A stretch of 64,000 nt of DNA from Ruminococcus sp. (lineage in GTDB: Bacteria > Bacillota > Clostridia > Oscillospirales > Ruminococcaceae), in contig SVNP01000008.1 of assembly GCA_015066805.1 (NCBI GenBank), positions 20,476 through 84,475 on the forward strand, given 5' to 3'. The position numbers and the translations under genes were made by a program. Below the pieces are notes generated by a model. It saw only the letters and a list, made by a program, of their open reading frames with translations, made no database searches and was not told where the DNA came from. The first letter of the stretch is position 1; each line of letters starts with the position of its first letter. Shown one piece after another: positions 43,782-52,456 of this stretch.

Positions 43782-46154
43782 ATGAAGTTTTCCGATGGAT
43801 TTTGGCTGAATCGCCGCGGCTTTACCGTGGATTATGCCGCCCAACCTTATGAAGTGACTGTGACCAAAAACAGTATCCGCGTGTTTGCTACATCCTCCCA
43901 GATCTATAACCGTGCCATGACACTGGGCGGTGTGACGCTGGAGGTTGTGTTTACATCTACTATGGAGAATACCATTAAGGTGCATATCGTGCATCACAAG
44001 GGCACAGTGAACAAAGAGCCTAAGTTTGAACTCAACGAGGATCTGAGCTTTGTGCCCGAGATCATTGATAATGAGAATGAAACGATTCTCCGTTCCGGCA
44101 AAACCGTGGTCAAGGTTACCAAGGGTATGAACTGGAATATCGAGTATCTTTATGACGGCAAGCATCTGACCGGTGGCGGCTGGAGAGCTACCTCCTACAT
44201 TCAGGAGAATGCCTACCGTGCCGATGAGCGTGTGGCATCCATGCGGGATGATACCTTCTGGAGCCTGCCTGCCGACCGCAGAGCAACCTATGTCCGTGAA
44301 CAGCTTACTTTGAGTGTCGGAGAGTACATCTATGGCTTTGGCGAGAAGTTTACTCCCTTTGTGAAGAACGGTCAGACCGTGGAAACATGGAATGCCGATG
44401 GCGGTACCTGTTCCGATCAGAGCTACAAGTGTGTGCCTTTCTATCTCAGCTCCCGTGGTTACGGTGTGCTGGCAAACCAGACCGGCCGTGTCAGCTATGA
44501 GGTTGCGTCCGATACCGTTTCTAAGGTCAGCATGACCGTAGCAGGCGAGTCTCTGGAGTACTTCCTCATTGGTGGTGCAAACTGCGCTGAGGTGCTTTCC
44601 ACCTATACCGCGCTCAGCGGTCGTCCTGCATTGACCCCTGCAAAGACCATGGGCCTGTGGCTTTCCACTTCCTTTACCACCAATTATGATGAAGCAACCG
44701 TCAATTCTTTCATCGACGGTATGGCACAGCGTGATATTCCTCTGCAGATGTTCCATTTCGATTGCTTCTGGATGAAAGGCTATACCTGGACGAGCTTTGA
44801 TTGGGATACCGAGCAGTTCCCCGATCCCGCAGGCATGCTGAACCGCCTGAAGAACGATAAGAATGTGGGCATCTGTGTCTGGATCAACCCCTACATCGCA
44901 CAGGAATCCTCCCTGTTTAACGAGGGCATGGAGAAGGGCTACTTCATCAAGACCCGTGATGGCGGTGTGTTCCAGACCGATATGTGGCAGCCCGGCATGG
45001 CCATTGTGGACTTTACCAATCCCGAGGCATATGCATGGTTTGCCGATAAGATCAAGGTGCTCTGCAAGCAGGGTGTTACAGCTATCAAAACCGATTTCGG
45101 TGAGCGTATTCCCACCGATGTGGTTTACTTTGACGGTTCTGATCCCATTGCGATGCATAACTACTACACCTACCTGTACAATAAGTGTGTGTTTACTGCA
45201 CTGGAAGAGTGCATGGGCGTGAACAATGCCTGCCTCTTTGCCAGAAGTGCAACTGTCGGCGGCCAGAAGTTTCCTGTACATTGGGGCGGCGACTGTGCTG
45301 CGGAGTACAGTGCCATGGCAGAAACACTCCGCGGCGGTCTTTCCCTGTGTTCTTCCGGTTTCGGCTTCTTCAGTCACGATATCGGCGGATTTGAGCAGAC
45401 CGCATCTCCCGATGTTTACAAGCGTTGGTGTGCATTTGGCCTGATGAGTACCCACAGCCGACTGCATGGTTCCACCTCCTACCGTGTGCCGTGGGCATAT
45501 GAGGAGGATGATCCTAAGAATCCCGAGAATGCTTGTGCAGTGCTGCGTTACTTTACCAAGCTTAAGGGCAAGCTGATGCCTTATCTGTGGGCACAGGCTA
45601 ACCATACGCATGAGACAGGCGTGCCTATGATGCGTGCTATGGTCATTGATTATGCCAATGATCCCACCTGTCTGACTCTGGATCGTCAGTATATGCTGGG
45701 CGAGAACCTGCTGTGCGCTCCCGTATTTGATGAGAAGGGCGATGTGCAGTTCTATCTGCCTGAGGGTCAGTGGTTTGATCTTCTGTCTGATTCCTATGAT
45801 GCACCTTTGACAGAAGGCGGCAAGTGGATCAGCCGTAACTGCAACTATCTGCAGATGCCCCTGTATGTGAAGCCCAACACCATTCTGGGCTTGGGTGATT
45901 TCAAGACCGATGTGGTTTACGATTATCTGGAGGGCGCAACCTATGTGATCTGCGGTCTGGAGGACGGCAAAACCGCTTCCTGCGATGTTTATGCGGCAGA
46001 CGGCGGCAAGATCATGACCATTACCGCACAGCGCAGCGGCAATACCATTACCGTAACCTATCTCGCCACCGAAAAGAACTTTACCTTCTGTGTGGCAGGT
46101 ACAGCAGTTTCTGTTGCTGCTGATAAGAGTGGAAAGACCGTTATCACACTGTAA
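43782..46154 (+). CDS. yicI: GH31 alpha-xylosidase (YicI type), cytoplasmic
   Basis: A 790-residue glycoside hydrolase family 31 enzyme. It has the N-terminal beta-sandwich (about 1-250) and the catalytic barrel (about 260-600), with nucleophile D438 in AIKTDFGERIP and acid/base D504 in WGGDCAAEY; C-terminal beta domains follow. The KTDFGE context and the 66-residue gap between the two aspartates match E. coli YicI, which removes alpha-linked xylose from xyloglucan fragments such as isoprimeverose. No signal peptide, so it acts on imported oligosaccharides. AGGAGG precedes the ATG. Confidence 0.92.
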   Translation: MKFSDGFWLNRRGFTVDYAAQPYEVTVTKNSIRVFATSSQIYNRAMTLGGVTLEVVFTSTMENTIKVHIVHHKGTVNKEPKFELNEDLSFVPEIIDNENETILRSGKTVVKVTKGMNWNIEYLYDGKHLTGGGWRATSYIQENAYRADERVASMRDDTFWSLPADRRATYVREQLTLSVGEYIYGFGEKFTPFVKNGQTVETWNADGGTCSDQSYKCVPFYLSSRGYGVLANQTGRVSYEVASDTVSKVSMTVAGESLEYFLIGGANCAEVLSTYTALSGRPALTPAKTMGLWLSTSFTTNYDEATVNSFIDGMAQRDIPLQMFHFDCFWMKGYTWTSFDWDTEQFPDPAGMLNRLKNDKNVGICVWINPYIAQESSLFNEGMEKGYFIKTRDGGVFQTDMWQPGMAIVDFTNPEAYAWFADKIKVLCKQGVTAIKTDFGERIPTDVVYFDGSDPIAMHNYYTYLYNKCVFTALEECMGVNNACLFARSATVGGQKFPVHWGGDCAAEYSAMAETLRGGLSLCSSGFGFFSHDIGGFEQTASPDVYKRWCAFGLMSTHSRLHGSTSYRVPWAYEEDDPKNPENACAVLRYFTKLKGKLMPYLWAQANHTHETGVPMMRAMVIDYANDPTCLTLDRQYMLGENLLCAPVFDEKGDVQFYLPEGQWFDLLSDSYDAPLTEGGKWISRNCNYLQMPLYVKPNTILGLGDFKTDVVYDYLEGATYVICGLEDGKTASCDVYAADGGKIMTITAQRSGNTITVTYLATEKNFTFCVAGTAVSVAADKSGKTVITL

Positions 46155-46197
46155 TAATTTGATCTGTTAAAGAATCGTTGAATGGAGGATCGGCATC

Positions 46198-46614
46198 ATG
46201 GCAAAGGATAACTTTTCTTACATCTGGCGTGACCGCAAGCGTACGATTTTCGGTCTGCCCTGGAGTTTTACCGTCTATTATCTGACGGAGACCAAGGTGG
46301 TTACACGCACTGGCCTGCTGAATCTGGCAGAGGATGAGCTGGATCTGTACAAGGTTACAGATAAAAAGCTGGTGTTGCCTTTTTGGCAGCGGATCGTCGG
46401 CTGTGGTACGATCGTACTGTATGTCCGTGATACCGATACCCCCGTCAAGGAGCTGCGCTGCATCAAGGAGCCGCGAAAGGTTCTGGAGATGCTGGATAAG
46501 CAGATCGATGCCCAGCGTGACCGCTGGAATACCAGAGGCAGAGATATGTACGGTATGGGCGGTGCCCGTCCCGTACATCACGATGATAACTGCGACTGCG
46601 ATTGCGAAGAATAA
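46198..46614 (+). CDS. Bacterial PH-domain-like protein with Cys/Asp/His tail
   Basis: A 138-residue soluble protein. Residues about 15-105 form alternating strands like a bacterial pleckstrin-homology (bPH_2) domain (TIFGLPWSFTVYYLTETKVV opening). The C-terminal tail (about 120-138) ends HHDDNCDCDCEE, a metal-binding-looking sequence rare for this fold. GGAGG precedes the ATG. It follows yicI by 43 bases and precedes the FkbM gene by 49, so co-transcription is likely. The function is unknown. Confidence 0.75.
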   Translation: MAKDNFSYIWRDRKRTIFGLPWSFTVYYLTETKVVTRTGLLNLAEDELDLYKVTDKKLVLPFWQRIVGCGTIVLYVRDTDTPVKELRCIKEPRKVLEMLDKQIDAQRDRWNTRGRDMYGMGGARPVHHDDNCDCDCEE

Positions 46615-46663
46615 AACGTAGAGAGATACATTTTGGGTAACAGAGAAAGGATTTAGGCGGCTT

Positions 46664-47761
46664 ATGTTGGAATTTCTCAAAGAGCGTGTCTCAACATGGG
46701 ATCGGCTGAAGGAAGAAACACGTCCGATCTATTTATACGGAATGGGAGACGGCGCAGTGCGGATCCTTTCCGCTATGCGCAGCTATGGGATACGAGCAGC
46801 AGGTATTTTTGCCAGCGATGAATTTGTCCGTGGACACGATTTTGCCGGTTTTCCGGTAAAAAAGCTCTCGGAGATCGAGGAAGAGTGCGATGATTTTGTC
46901 ATCGTGCTGGCATTTGCTGTGTGTTCTCCTGCCATGGTGGAACGTGTAATGCAGCTCGCCAAGAAGCATCCTCTCATTGTACCCGATGTGCCTGTGGCTG
47001 GCGGCGGCCTGTTTACCAGAGAGTATTGTGAGGCACACGCTGCCGAGATCCAGGCAGTGTATATGAGACTTGCAGATGAGCGTTCCCGCAGAGTATATGC
47101 CAATATCCTGAATTTCAAAATAAGCGGTAAGCCTGAGTATCTGCTGGAGATCGTAGACAGCAGAGAGGCCATCTGGAACCGCGTGATCTGCCCTACCAAT
47201 CATGAAACCTATGTGGACCTGGGTGCCTACAACGGTGACAGCATCCGTGAGCTGCTGGATGTGACCAGAGGCAAGTATCATCGCATTATTGCAGTAGAGC
47301 CTGACCGAAAGAACTTCAAAAAGCTGAGTAAATTTGTAGGCGATACGCCCTCCGTTAGCTGCTACCAGTGTGCTGCCTGGTGTGTGGATACCGAATTGCC
47401 CTTTGCCTCCAAGGCAGGTCGTCAGTCCTCTGTTTCCACAGAGGGTACGCCGACTCCTGCCCGCTCAGTGGATAATCTTCTGGCAGGCAACCCTGTTACC
47501 TTGCTGAAAATGGATGTGGAAGGTACTGAGCGAGAAGCACTCTGGGGTGCCAGCCGTTCCATTGCACGGTATTCGCCAAAGCTGATGATCTCGCTGTATC
47601 ATCGTAACGAAGATATTTTTGAATTGCCACTTCTTGTGCACAAGATCAACCCACGTTATAAGCTGTATATCCGCCATCAGCTCTATATTCCTGCATGGGA
47701 AACCAACCTTTACGCTATAGCCGATGAGTCTTTGAGCTATCATGGTGCGGATGAAACATAA
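46664..47761 (+). CDS. FkbM-family methyltransferase with N-terminal Rossmann-like domain
   Basis: A 365-residue protein. The N-terminal half (about residues 15-130) is a nucleotide- or sugar-binding-like fold starting IYLYGMGDGAVRIL. The C-terminal half (about 170-345) is an FkbM SAM-dependent methyltransferase with YVDLGAYNGDSIREL for SAM binding, IIAVEPDRKNF (acidic end of strand 2), and LLKMDVEGTEREAL. Family members O-methylate sugars or natural products; the substrate here is unknown. AGAAAGGAT lies upstream. A weak hairpin follows it. Confidence 0.84.
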   Translation: MLEFLKERVSTWDRLKEETRPIYLYGMGDGAVRILSAMRSYGIRAAGIFASDEFVRGHDFAGFPVKKLSEIEEECDDFVIVLAFAVCSPAMVERVMQLAKKHPLIVPDVPVAGGGLFTREYCEAHAAEIQAVYMRLADERSRRVYANILNFKISGKPEYLLEIVDSREAIWNRVICPTNHETYVDLGAYNGDSIRELLDVTRGKYHRIIAVEPDRKNFKKLSKFVGDTPSVSCYQCAAWCVDTELPFASKAGRQSSVSTEGTPTPARSVDNLLAGNPVTLLKMDVEGTEREALWGASRSIARYSPKLMISLYHRNEDIFELPLLVHKINPRYKLYIRHQLYIPAWETNLYAIADESLSYHGADET

Positions 47762-47769
47762 TCGGGATC

Positions 47770-47806
47770 AATGCCGTCTTTCCCAGAAGATGGCATTTCC
47801 CTTTTT
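47770..47806 (+). terminator. Possible terminator after the FkbM gene
   Basis: AATGCC-G-TCTT / AAGA-T-GGCATT stem (47770-47797) with a TCCCAG loop and then TCCCTTTTT. The stem is interrupted by one mismatch, so strength is moderate. Confidence 0.5.
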
Positions 47807-47823
47807 GATAGTGGAGGTTTATT

Positions 47824-49701
47824 ATGAAACAACACACCATTTCAGTGGATGCGTATCAAGGTGATGGTTTTTTCGGTGCCTATCAGAAGCTGGTGCGGGA
47901 AACAGTGATTCCTTACCAGTACCGTGTGCTGAATGATACCGTTGCAGATGCGGAACCCAGTCATGTGCTGGAAAACTTCCGTAATGCGGGGAAGGTGCTA
48001 CGGGGAGAAGCTCCCGACAGTGATTTCTACGGCATGGTTTTTCAGGACAGCGATGCTGCAAAGTGGCTGGAAGCCGCTGCCTATTCGCTGATCAATCATC
48101 CCGATGCGGAGCTGGAACAAACCATGGATGAAGTCATCGCACTGATTGCCGATGCGCAGGATTCCGACGGATACCTGAATACCTATTTTACGATATCTAA
48201 TCGGGAAAAACGCTGGCAGAATCTGCTGGAGGGCCATGAGCTGTATTGCAGCGGTCACATGATGGAAGCTGCCTGTGCCTACTATCAGGCAACAGGCAAG
48301 CGTGCTTTGCTGGATGTGATGCTGCGGAATATGGAGCACATTTATCAGCGACATATTGTCCAAGGGATCGAAGGTGTTCCCGGGCACCCCGAAGTGGAGC
48401 TTGCGCTGATGAAGATGTATCGTGCCACGGGGGATGAACGCTGCCTGGAACTGGCACGGTATTTTGTGGATACTCGAGGTACCAATCCACGGTATTATGC
48501 AGATGAGGTTGCCAGACGGGATTGGAGCGTCTGGGGCAATAATCCTTGGAATAATGACTACCAGCAAAGCGGCAAGCCTGTGCGGGAGCAGACCGTTGCC
48601 ACGGGCCATGCGGTGCGTGCGGTGTATCTGTATACAGCAATGGCAGATCTGGCAAATGTAACAGAGGATGCCACACTGTATGCAGCCTGTAAGAATCTTT
48701 GGAACAGTATTACCCGAAGACGAATGTATGTAACAGGCGGTATCGGATCCACAGTGTTGGGAGAGGCCTTCAGCGTGGATTACGACCTGCCTTCCGATAC
48801 GGCTTATGCTGAAACCTGTGCTTCTATCGGTCTGATTTTCTTTGCTTCCCGTATGCTGGAAAATGAAGTCAGAGGAGAATACGCCGATGTAATGGAACGT
48901 GCGCTGTACAATACAGTGCTGGCGGGTATGCAGCTGGATGGCAAACGCTTTTTCTACGTGAATCCATTGGAATGTGTGCCGGGTATTTCGGGAGAAGCCC
49001 CCACCCATCGCCATACTCTGACACAGCGGCCCGGTTGGTATGCCTGTGCCTGCTGTCCGCCCAATGTTGCAAGATTGCTGACCTCTATCGGGCAATACGC
49101 TTATGGTGAAAACGAAGATACTGCATTCTGCCATCTGTATGCGTCCGGTCAGGTTCGGTTTGCCAATGGGATCTCTCTGCGCTGTGAAACTGAATATCCC
49201 TACGGATTTACCGTGCGGTATCACATTGGCGGCAATGGCAATCTGGCAGTACGCATTCCCGCATGGAGCAAGACATATCACATCCGATGCAACGGTGGAG
49301 CAGCAGATTGCAAGCAGAAGGACGGTTATGTATATCTTGCAGTTGCAGATGGTGATGTTGTGGAGCTGGTACTGGATGATACACCCAGATTTGTCTATCC
49401 TTCCGTAAAAATCGCAGCACTTTCGGGATGTGCCGCAGTGCAGCGCGGCCCCTTGGTATACTGCTTTGAGGGTGTAGATAACGGAGATGATGTGCTTTCT
49501 CTCCGATTCAGGCAGAACGGTTCTCTCTGCGCAGAGGGTGACCGCATCGTTGCCGAAGGATACCGTGTAGAGGGTTGTGCAGATTTGTACACAGAAACGC
49601 CCTATACAGTCAAATCCTGTGAGATCTATGGTGTTCCTTATTATACATGGGGTAACCGAGGAGAAAATCAAATGCGTGTGTTTCTTCCCATTATGGGATG
49701 A
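47824..49701 (+). CDS. GH127 beta-L-arabinofuranosidase, cytoplasmic
   Basis: A 625-residue glycoside hydrolase family 127 (DUF1680) enzyme releasing L-arabinose from beta-L-arabinofuranosyl groups. The (alpha/alpha)6 barrel covers about residues 20-430, with GHELYCSGHMMEAA near 140. The catalytic/zinc cysteine cluster is C408, C410 and C411 in YACACCPPN; C410 matches the proposed nucleophile cysteine of HypBA1. C-terminal beta domains follow. No signal peptide. Freed arabinose would enter AraA-AraB-AraD encoded 28 kb away. GTGGAGG precedes the ATG. Confidence 0.9.
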   Translation: MKQHTISVDAYQGDGFFGAYQKLVRETVIPYQYRVLNDTVADAEPSHVLENFRNAGKVLRGEAPDSDFYGMVFQDSDAAKWLEAAAYSLINHPDAELEQTMDEVIALIADAQDSDGYLNTYFTISNREKRWQNLLEGHELYCSGHMMEAACAYYQATGKRALLDVMLRNMEHIYQRHIVQGIEGVPGHPEVELALMKMYRATGDERCLELARYFVDTRGTNPRYYADEVARRDWSVWGNNPWNNDYQQSGKPVREQTVATGHAVRAVYLYTAMADLANVTEDATLYAACKNLWNSITRRRMYVTGGIGSTVLGEAFSVDYDLPSDTAYAETCASIGLIFFASRMLENEVRGEYADVMERALYNTVLAGMQLDGKRFFYVNPLECVPGISGEAPTHRHTLTQRPGWYACACCPPNVARLLTSIGQYAYGENEDTAFCHLYASGQVRFANGISLRCETEYPYGFTVRYHIGGNGNLAVRIPAWSKTYHIRCNGGAADCKQKDGYVYLAVADGDVVELVLDDTPRFVYPSVKIAALSGCAAVQRGPLVYCFEGVDNGDDVLSLRFRQNGSLCAEGDRIVAEGYRVEGCADLYTETPYTVKSCEIYGVPYYTWGNRGENQMRVFLPIMG

Positions 49702-49735
49702 GTGAGTCACTCAAAGAAAGGAGGGCCGCTGTTTC

Positions 49736-50824
49736 GTGAGCCTTTATGATCAGTTGGAGCTGACAGAACAAAAATATGAAGAGCTGGATGCCCGTTTGCA
49801 GGATGGCTCGGTGGTATCGGATCCCGCCCGTTTTGCATCGCTGATGCGGGAGTATAAGCAGCTGACACCGCTGGTGGAGGTATATCGCAGGTACAAGCAG
49901 TGCCGCAGCGACCTGCAGGAAGCAGAGGAGTTACAGGCAGAAGCTGGGGATGATGCTGAACTGCGTTCGTTGGCAGAAGAACAGTATCTTTCTGCAAGAA
50001 ATGAGATAGAAACGCTGGAACAGCAGATGAAGATCATGCTGCTGCCTACAGATCCCAATGATGAACGCAATGTGATCGTGGAGATCCGAGGCGGTGCCGG
50101 CGGTGAAGAAGCTGCCTTGTTTGCCGGATCCCTGTATCGGATGTATTCCATGTATGCAGAACGACAGGGGTGGCAGCGCACAGTGATGAACAGCAATCCC
50201 ACAGAGCTGGGAGGTATGAAGGAAGTCAGCTTTTCTCTCAGCGGCGAGCGTGTGTATTCCCGTATGAAATACGAAAGCGGAGTGCATCGTGTGCAGCGTG
50301 TGCCGGAAACAGAATCCCAGGGTCGTGTGCATACCTCCACAGTCACGGTTGCAGTTTTGCCGGAGGTAGAAGCCGTGGAGGTCAATATCCAGCCCACCGA
50401 TCTTCGCATTGATGTATTCCGAGCCAGCGGTGCAGGCGGCCAGCATATCAATAAAACGGAATCCGCAGTGCGGATCACTCATATTCCCACCGGTCTGGTA
50501 GTAGAATGCCAGGATGAGCGCAGTCAGCATAAAAACAAAGATCGTGCCATGTCCATTCTCAACGCCAGATTGTATGCCATGATGGAAACGGAGCAGAATG
50601 AAAAAATTGCAGGAGAACGTCGTTTACAGGTAGGCAGCGGTGATCGTTCCGAACGCATCCGTACCTATAATTTTCCTCAGGGGCGCATGACCGATCATCG
50701 TATCGGGCTTTCCCTGTATCGTCTGGATGATATTATGAATGGTGATCTGGATGCAATTTTTGATGCGCTGGCAACTGCTGATCAGGCAGAAAAACTGGCA
50801 CGGCAGGAGGCGCAGGAATCATGA
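49736..50824 (+). CDS. prfA: Peptide chain release factor 1
   Basis: A 362-residue class I release factor that terminates translation at UAA and UAG. The GGQ tripeptide that triggers peptidyl-tRNA hydrolysis is at 234-236 in SGAGGQHINKTESAVR. The codon-recognition region lies about 180-200 (VHRVQRVPETESQGRVH). The start is GTG at 49736, with AAAGGAGGG about ten bases upstream. It overlaps the next gene by four bases (ATGA). The prmC methyltransferase gene that often follows prfA in Firmicutes is not here. Confidence 0.96.
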   Translation: MSLYDQLELTEQKYEELDARLQDGSVVSDPARFASLMREYKQLTPLVEVYRRYKQCRSDLQEAEELQAEAGDDAELRSLAEEQYLSARNEIETLEQQMKIMLLPTDPNDERNVIVEIRGGAGGEEAALFAGSLYRMYSMYAERQGWQRTVMNSNPTELGGMKEVSFSLSGERVYSRMKYESGVHRVQRVPETESQGRVHTSTVTVAVLPEVEAVEVNIQPTDLRIDVFRASGAGGQHINKTESAVRITHIPTGLVVECQDERSQHKNKDRAMSILNARLYAMMETEQNEKIAGERRLQVGSGDRSERIRTYNFPQGRMTDHRIGLSLYRLDDIMNGDLDAIFDALATADQAEKLARQEAQES

Positions 50825-52434
50825 TGACACAGCTTTTGTCGGGAGATCAGACAGAGCTTGCCGCAGGGCTTTTGCGTCAGGGTGAGCCTGTAGGGATCCC
50901 CACGGAAACCGTATATGGTCTGGGCTGTAACGGATTGGATCCCAACGCAGTGCGGAAGGTATTTGCTGCCAAAGGTCGTCCTATGGATAATCCGTTGATC
51001 GTGCATATTGCAGATCGCGAAGCATGGCCTTCTTTGGTGCGGGAGATACCGCCCTTGGCAAGTGCGCTGGCCGACCGTTTCTGGCCCGGGCCCTTAACAA
51101 TTATTCTGCCCAAAAGTGATCTGGTTCCATCGGAAACCGCAGGTGGTTTGCAGACAGTGGGTGTGCGTTTGCCCGCGCACCCCATTGCACAGGATATCAT
51201 ACGTTGTGCAGGTGTGCCCATTGCGGCACCTTCAGCCAATCGTTCGGGCAGTCCAAGCCCCACCACAGCAGCTCATGTCATGGCAGATATGAACGGTCGT
51301 ATTCCTGCTGTGGTGGAAGGCGGCAGTTGTCTTTGCGGCATTGAATCCACTGTGGTCGCATTGGATGATGAAAAAACCGTCCGAGTGCTGCGCCCGGGTT
51401 TTGTTACAGCAGAACAGCTTGCGGAAATCGCCCCAAGGGTGATCGTGGATGATGCGGTGCTTTCCCGACTGGAAGATGGCAAGGCAGCTCCTTCCCCGGG
51501 TATGAAATACCGTCATTATTCCCCCGAAGCCCAGGTTATTATGCTGAACGGCAGCGGAGAAACTGTGGCAGAGTATATCAACCGCAGGTTTACCCATGGC
51601 GATTGCGCTCTTGTTTATGATGCCGATTGTCAATTATATGGCAGTTCCCATGTTTTTGGTTACGGAGATACCGATGAAAGCCGAGGCGCACAGTTATTTG
51701 CACGTTTGCGTGAAATGGATGCCCGGGGCTACAAGCGTATTTTTGTGCGTGCTCCACGCACCGATGGCGTAGGACTTGCCGTGTATAATCGTTTGCTGCG
51801 TGCGGCAGGCTATGATGTGCGGGATACGGCTGTTTCCCCTTATCTGGTTGGGCTGACAGGGCAGACGGGTGCAGGCAAAACCACTGTCAGTGATGTGTTT
51901 GCCGAGCATGGCTTTGCGATTCTGAATGCAGACCATATCGCACGGAGCGTTGTACAGTCGGGTTCGCCATGTTTGGAGGAAATCGTTGCAGCATTTGGAG
52001 AAAAAATCCTGCTGCCTGATGGGACTCTCGACAGAAAACAGACTGCTGCGGTGATCTTTTCCGATCCCGAAGCGAAAAAACAGTATGAGGGTATTATTTT
52101 TCCGCATATTATCCGTGGGGTGTTTCATGCCATAGATTCTCTTGCGACAGAAGGCGTTGATCGCATTTTACTGGATGCACCAACTCTTTTTGAAAGTGGT
52201 TTGCATACCGCTTGTGATCATGTGGTGTCCGTTGTGGCAGAGGAAACGATCCGCCTAAAGCGTATCATGCAGCGTGACAGCATGACTGTCGAAGAAGCAC
52301 GCCGTCGGATGTCTGCACAGCACAGTACCGAGTTTTTTCGTTCTCACGCTGACAGCGTGCTGGAAAATAACGGCTCTCTCGCAGAGCTGATCGCACAGGC
52401 AGAGGCTATGATCGCTGCCCTGCCGATTCACTGA
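50821..52434 (+). CDS. Fusion: threonylcarbamoyl-AMP synthase (Sua5/TsaC) and dephospho-CoA kinase (CoaE)
   Basis: A 537-residue two-enzyme protein. Residues 1 to about 205 are the YrdC/TsaC domain making threonylcarbamoyl-AMP for the t6A tRNA modification (GIPTETVYGLGCN, FAAKGRP, WPGPLTIIL, SANRSGSPSPTT). Residues about 225-338 are the Sua5 C-terminal domain (SPGMKYRHYSPEA linker signature). Residues about 342-537 are dephospho-CoA kinase, with P-loop G347-x5-GKT in GLTGQTGAGKTT, DAPTLFESG and a late RMSAQ segment. The frame is continuous with no internal start or stop signal at the join. It is coupled to prfA. The fusion is seen in the sequence; joint function is not implied. Confidence 0.9.
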   Translation: MMTQLLSGDQTELAAGLLRQGEPVGIPTETVYGLGCNGLDPNAVRKVFAAKGRPMDNPLIVHIADREAWPSLVREIPPLASALADRFWPGPLTIILPKSDLVPSETAGGLQTVGVRLPAHPIAQDIIRCAGVPIAAPSANRSGSPSPTTAAHVMADMNGRIPAVVEGGSCLCGIESTVVALDDEKTVRVLRPGFVTAEQLAEIAPRVIVDDAVLSRLEDGKAAPSPGMKYRHYSPEAQVIMLNGSGETVAEYINRRFTHGDCALVYDADCQLYGSSHVFGYGDTDESRGAQLFARLREMDARGYKRIFVRAPRTDGVGLAVYNRLLRAAGYDVRDTAVSPYLVGLTGQTGAGKTTVSDVFAEHGFAILNADHIARSVVQSGSPCLEEIVAAFGEKILLPDGTLDRKQTAAVIFSDPEAKKQYEGIIFPHIIRGVFHAIDSLATEGVDRILLDAPTLFESGLHTACDHVVSVVAEETIRLKRIMQRDSMTVEEARRRMSAQHSTEFFRSHADSVLENNGSLAELIAQAEAMIAALPIH

Positions 52435-52456
52435 AATGAATGGAGGAAATGATGAG

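Noticed and set aside
43620..45611. A 663-codon minus-strand frame.
   Set aside because: Antisense to the GH31 gene with its catalytic residues; no start signal.
47998..49710. A 570-codon minus-strand frame.
   Set aside because: Antisense to the GH127 gene; translation has no domain features.
49699..49713. Palindrome TGAGTGA-G-TCACTCA between the GH127 and prfA genes.
   Set aside because: It overlaps the GH127 stop, cannot form a hairpin with a one-base loop, has no promoter beside it, and is short enough to be chance.
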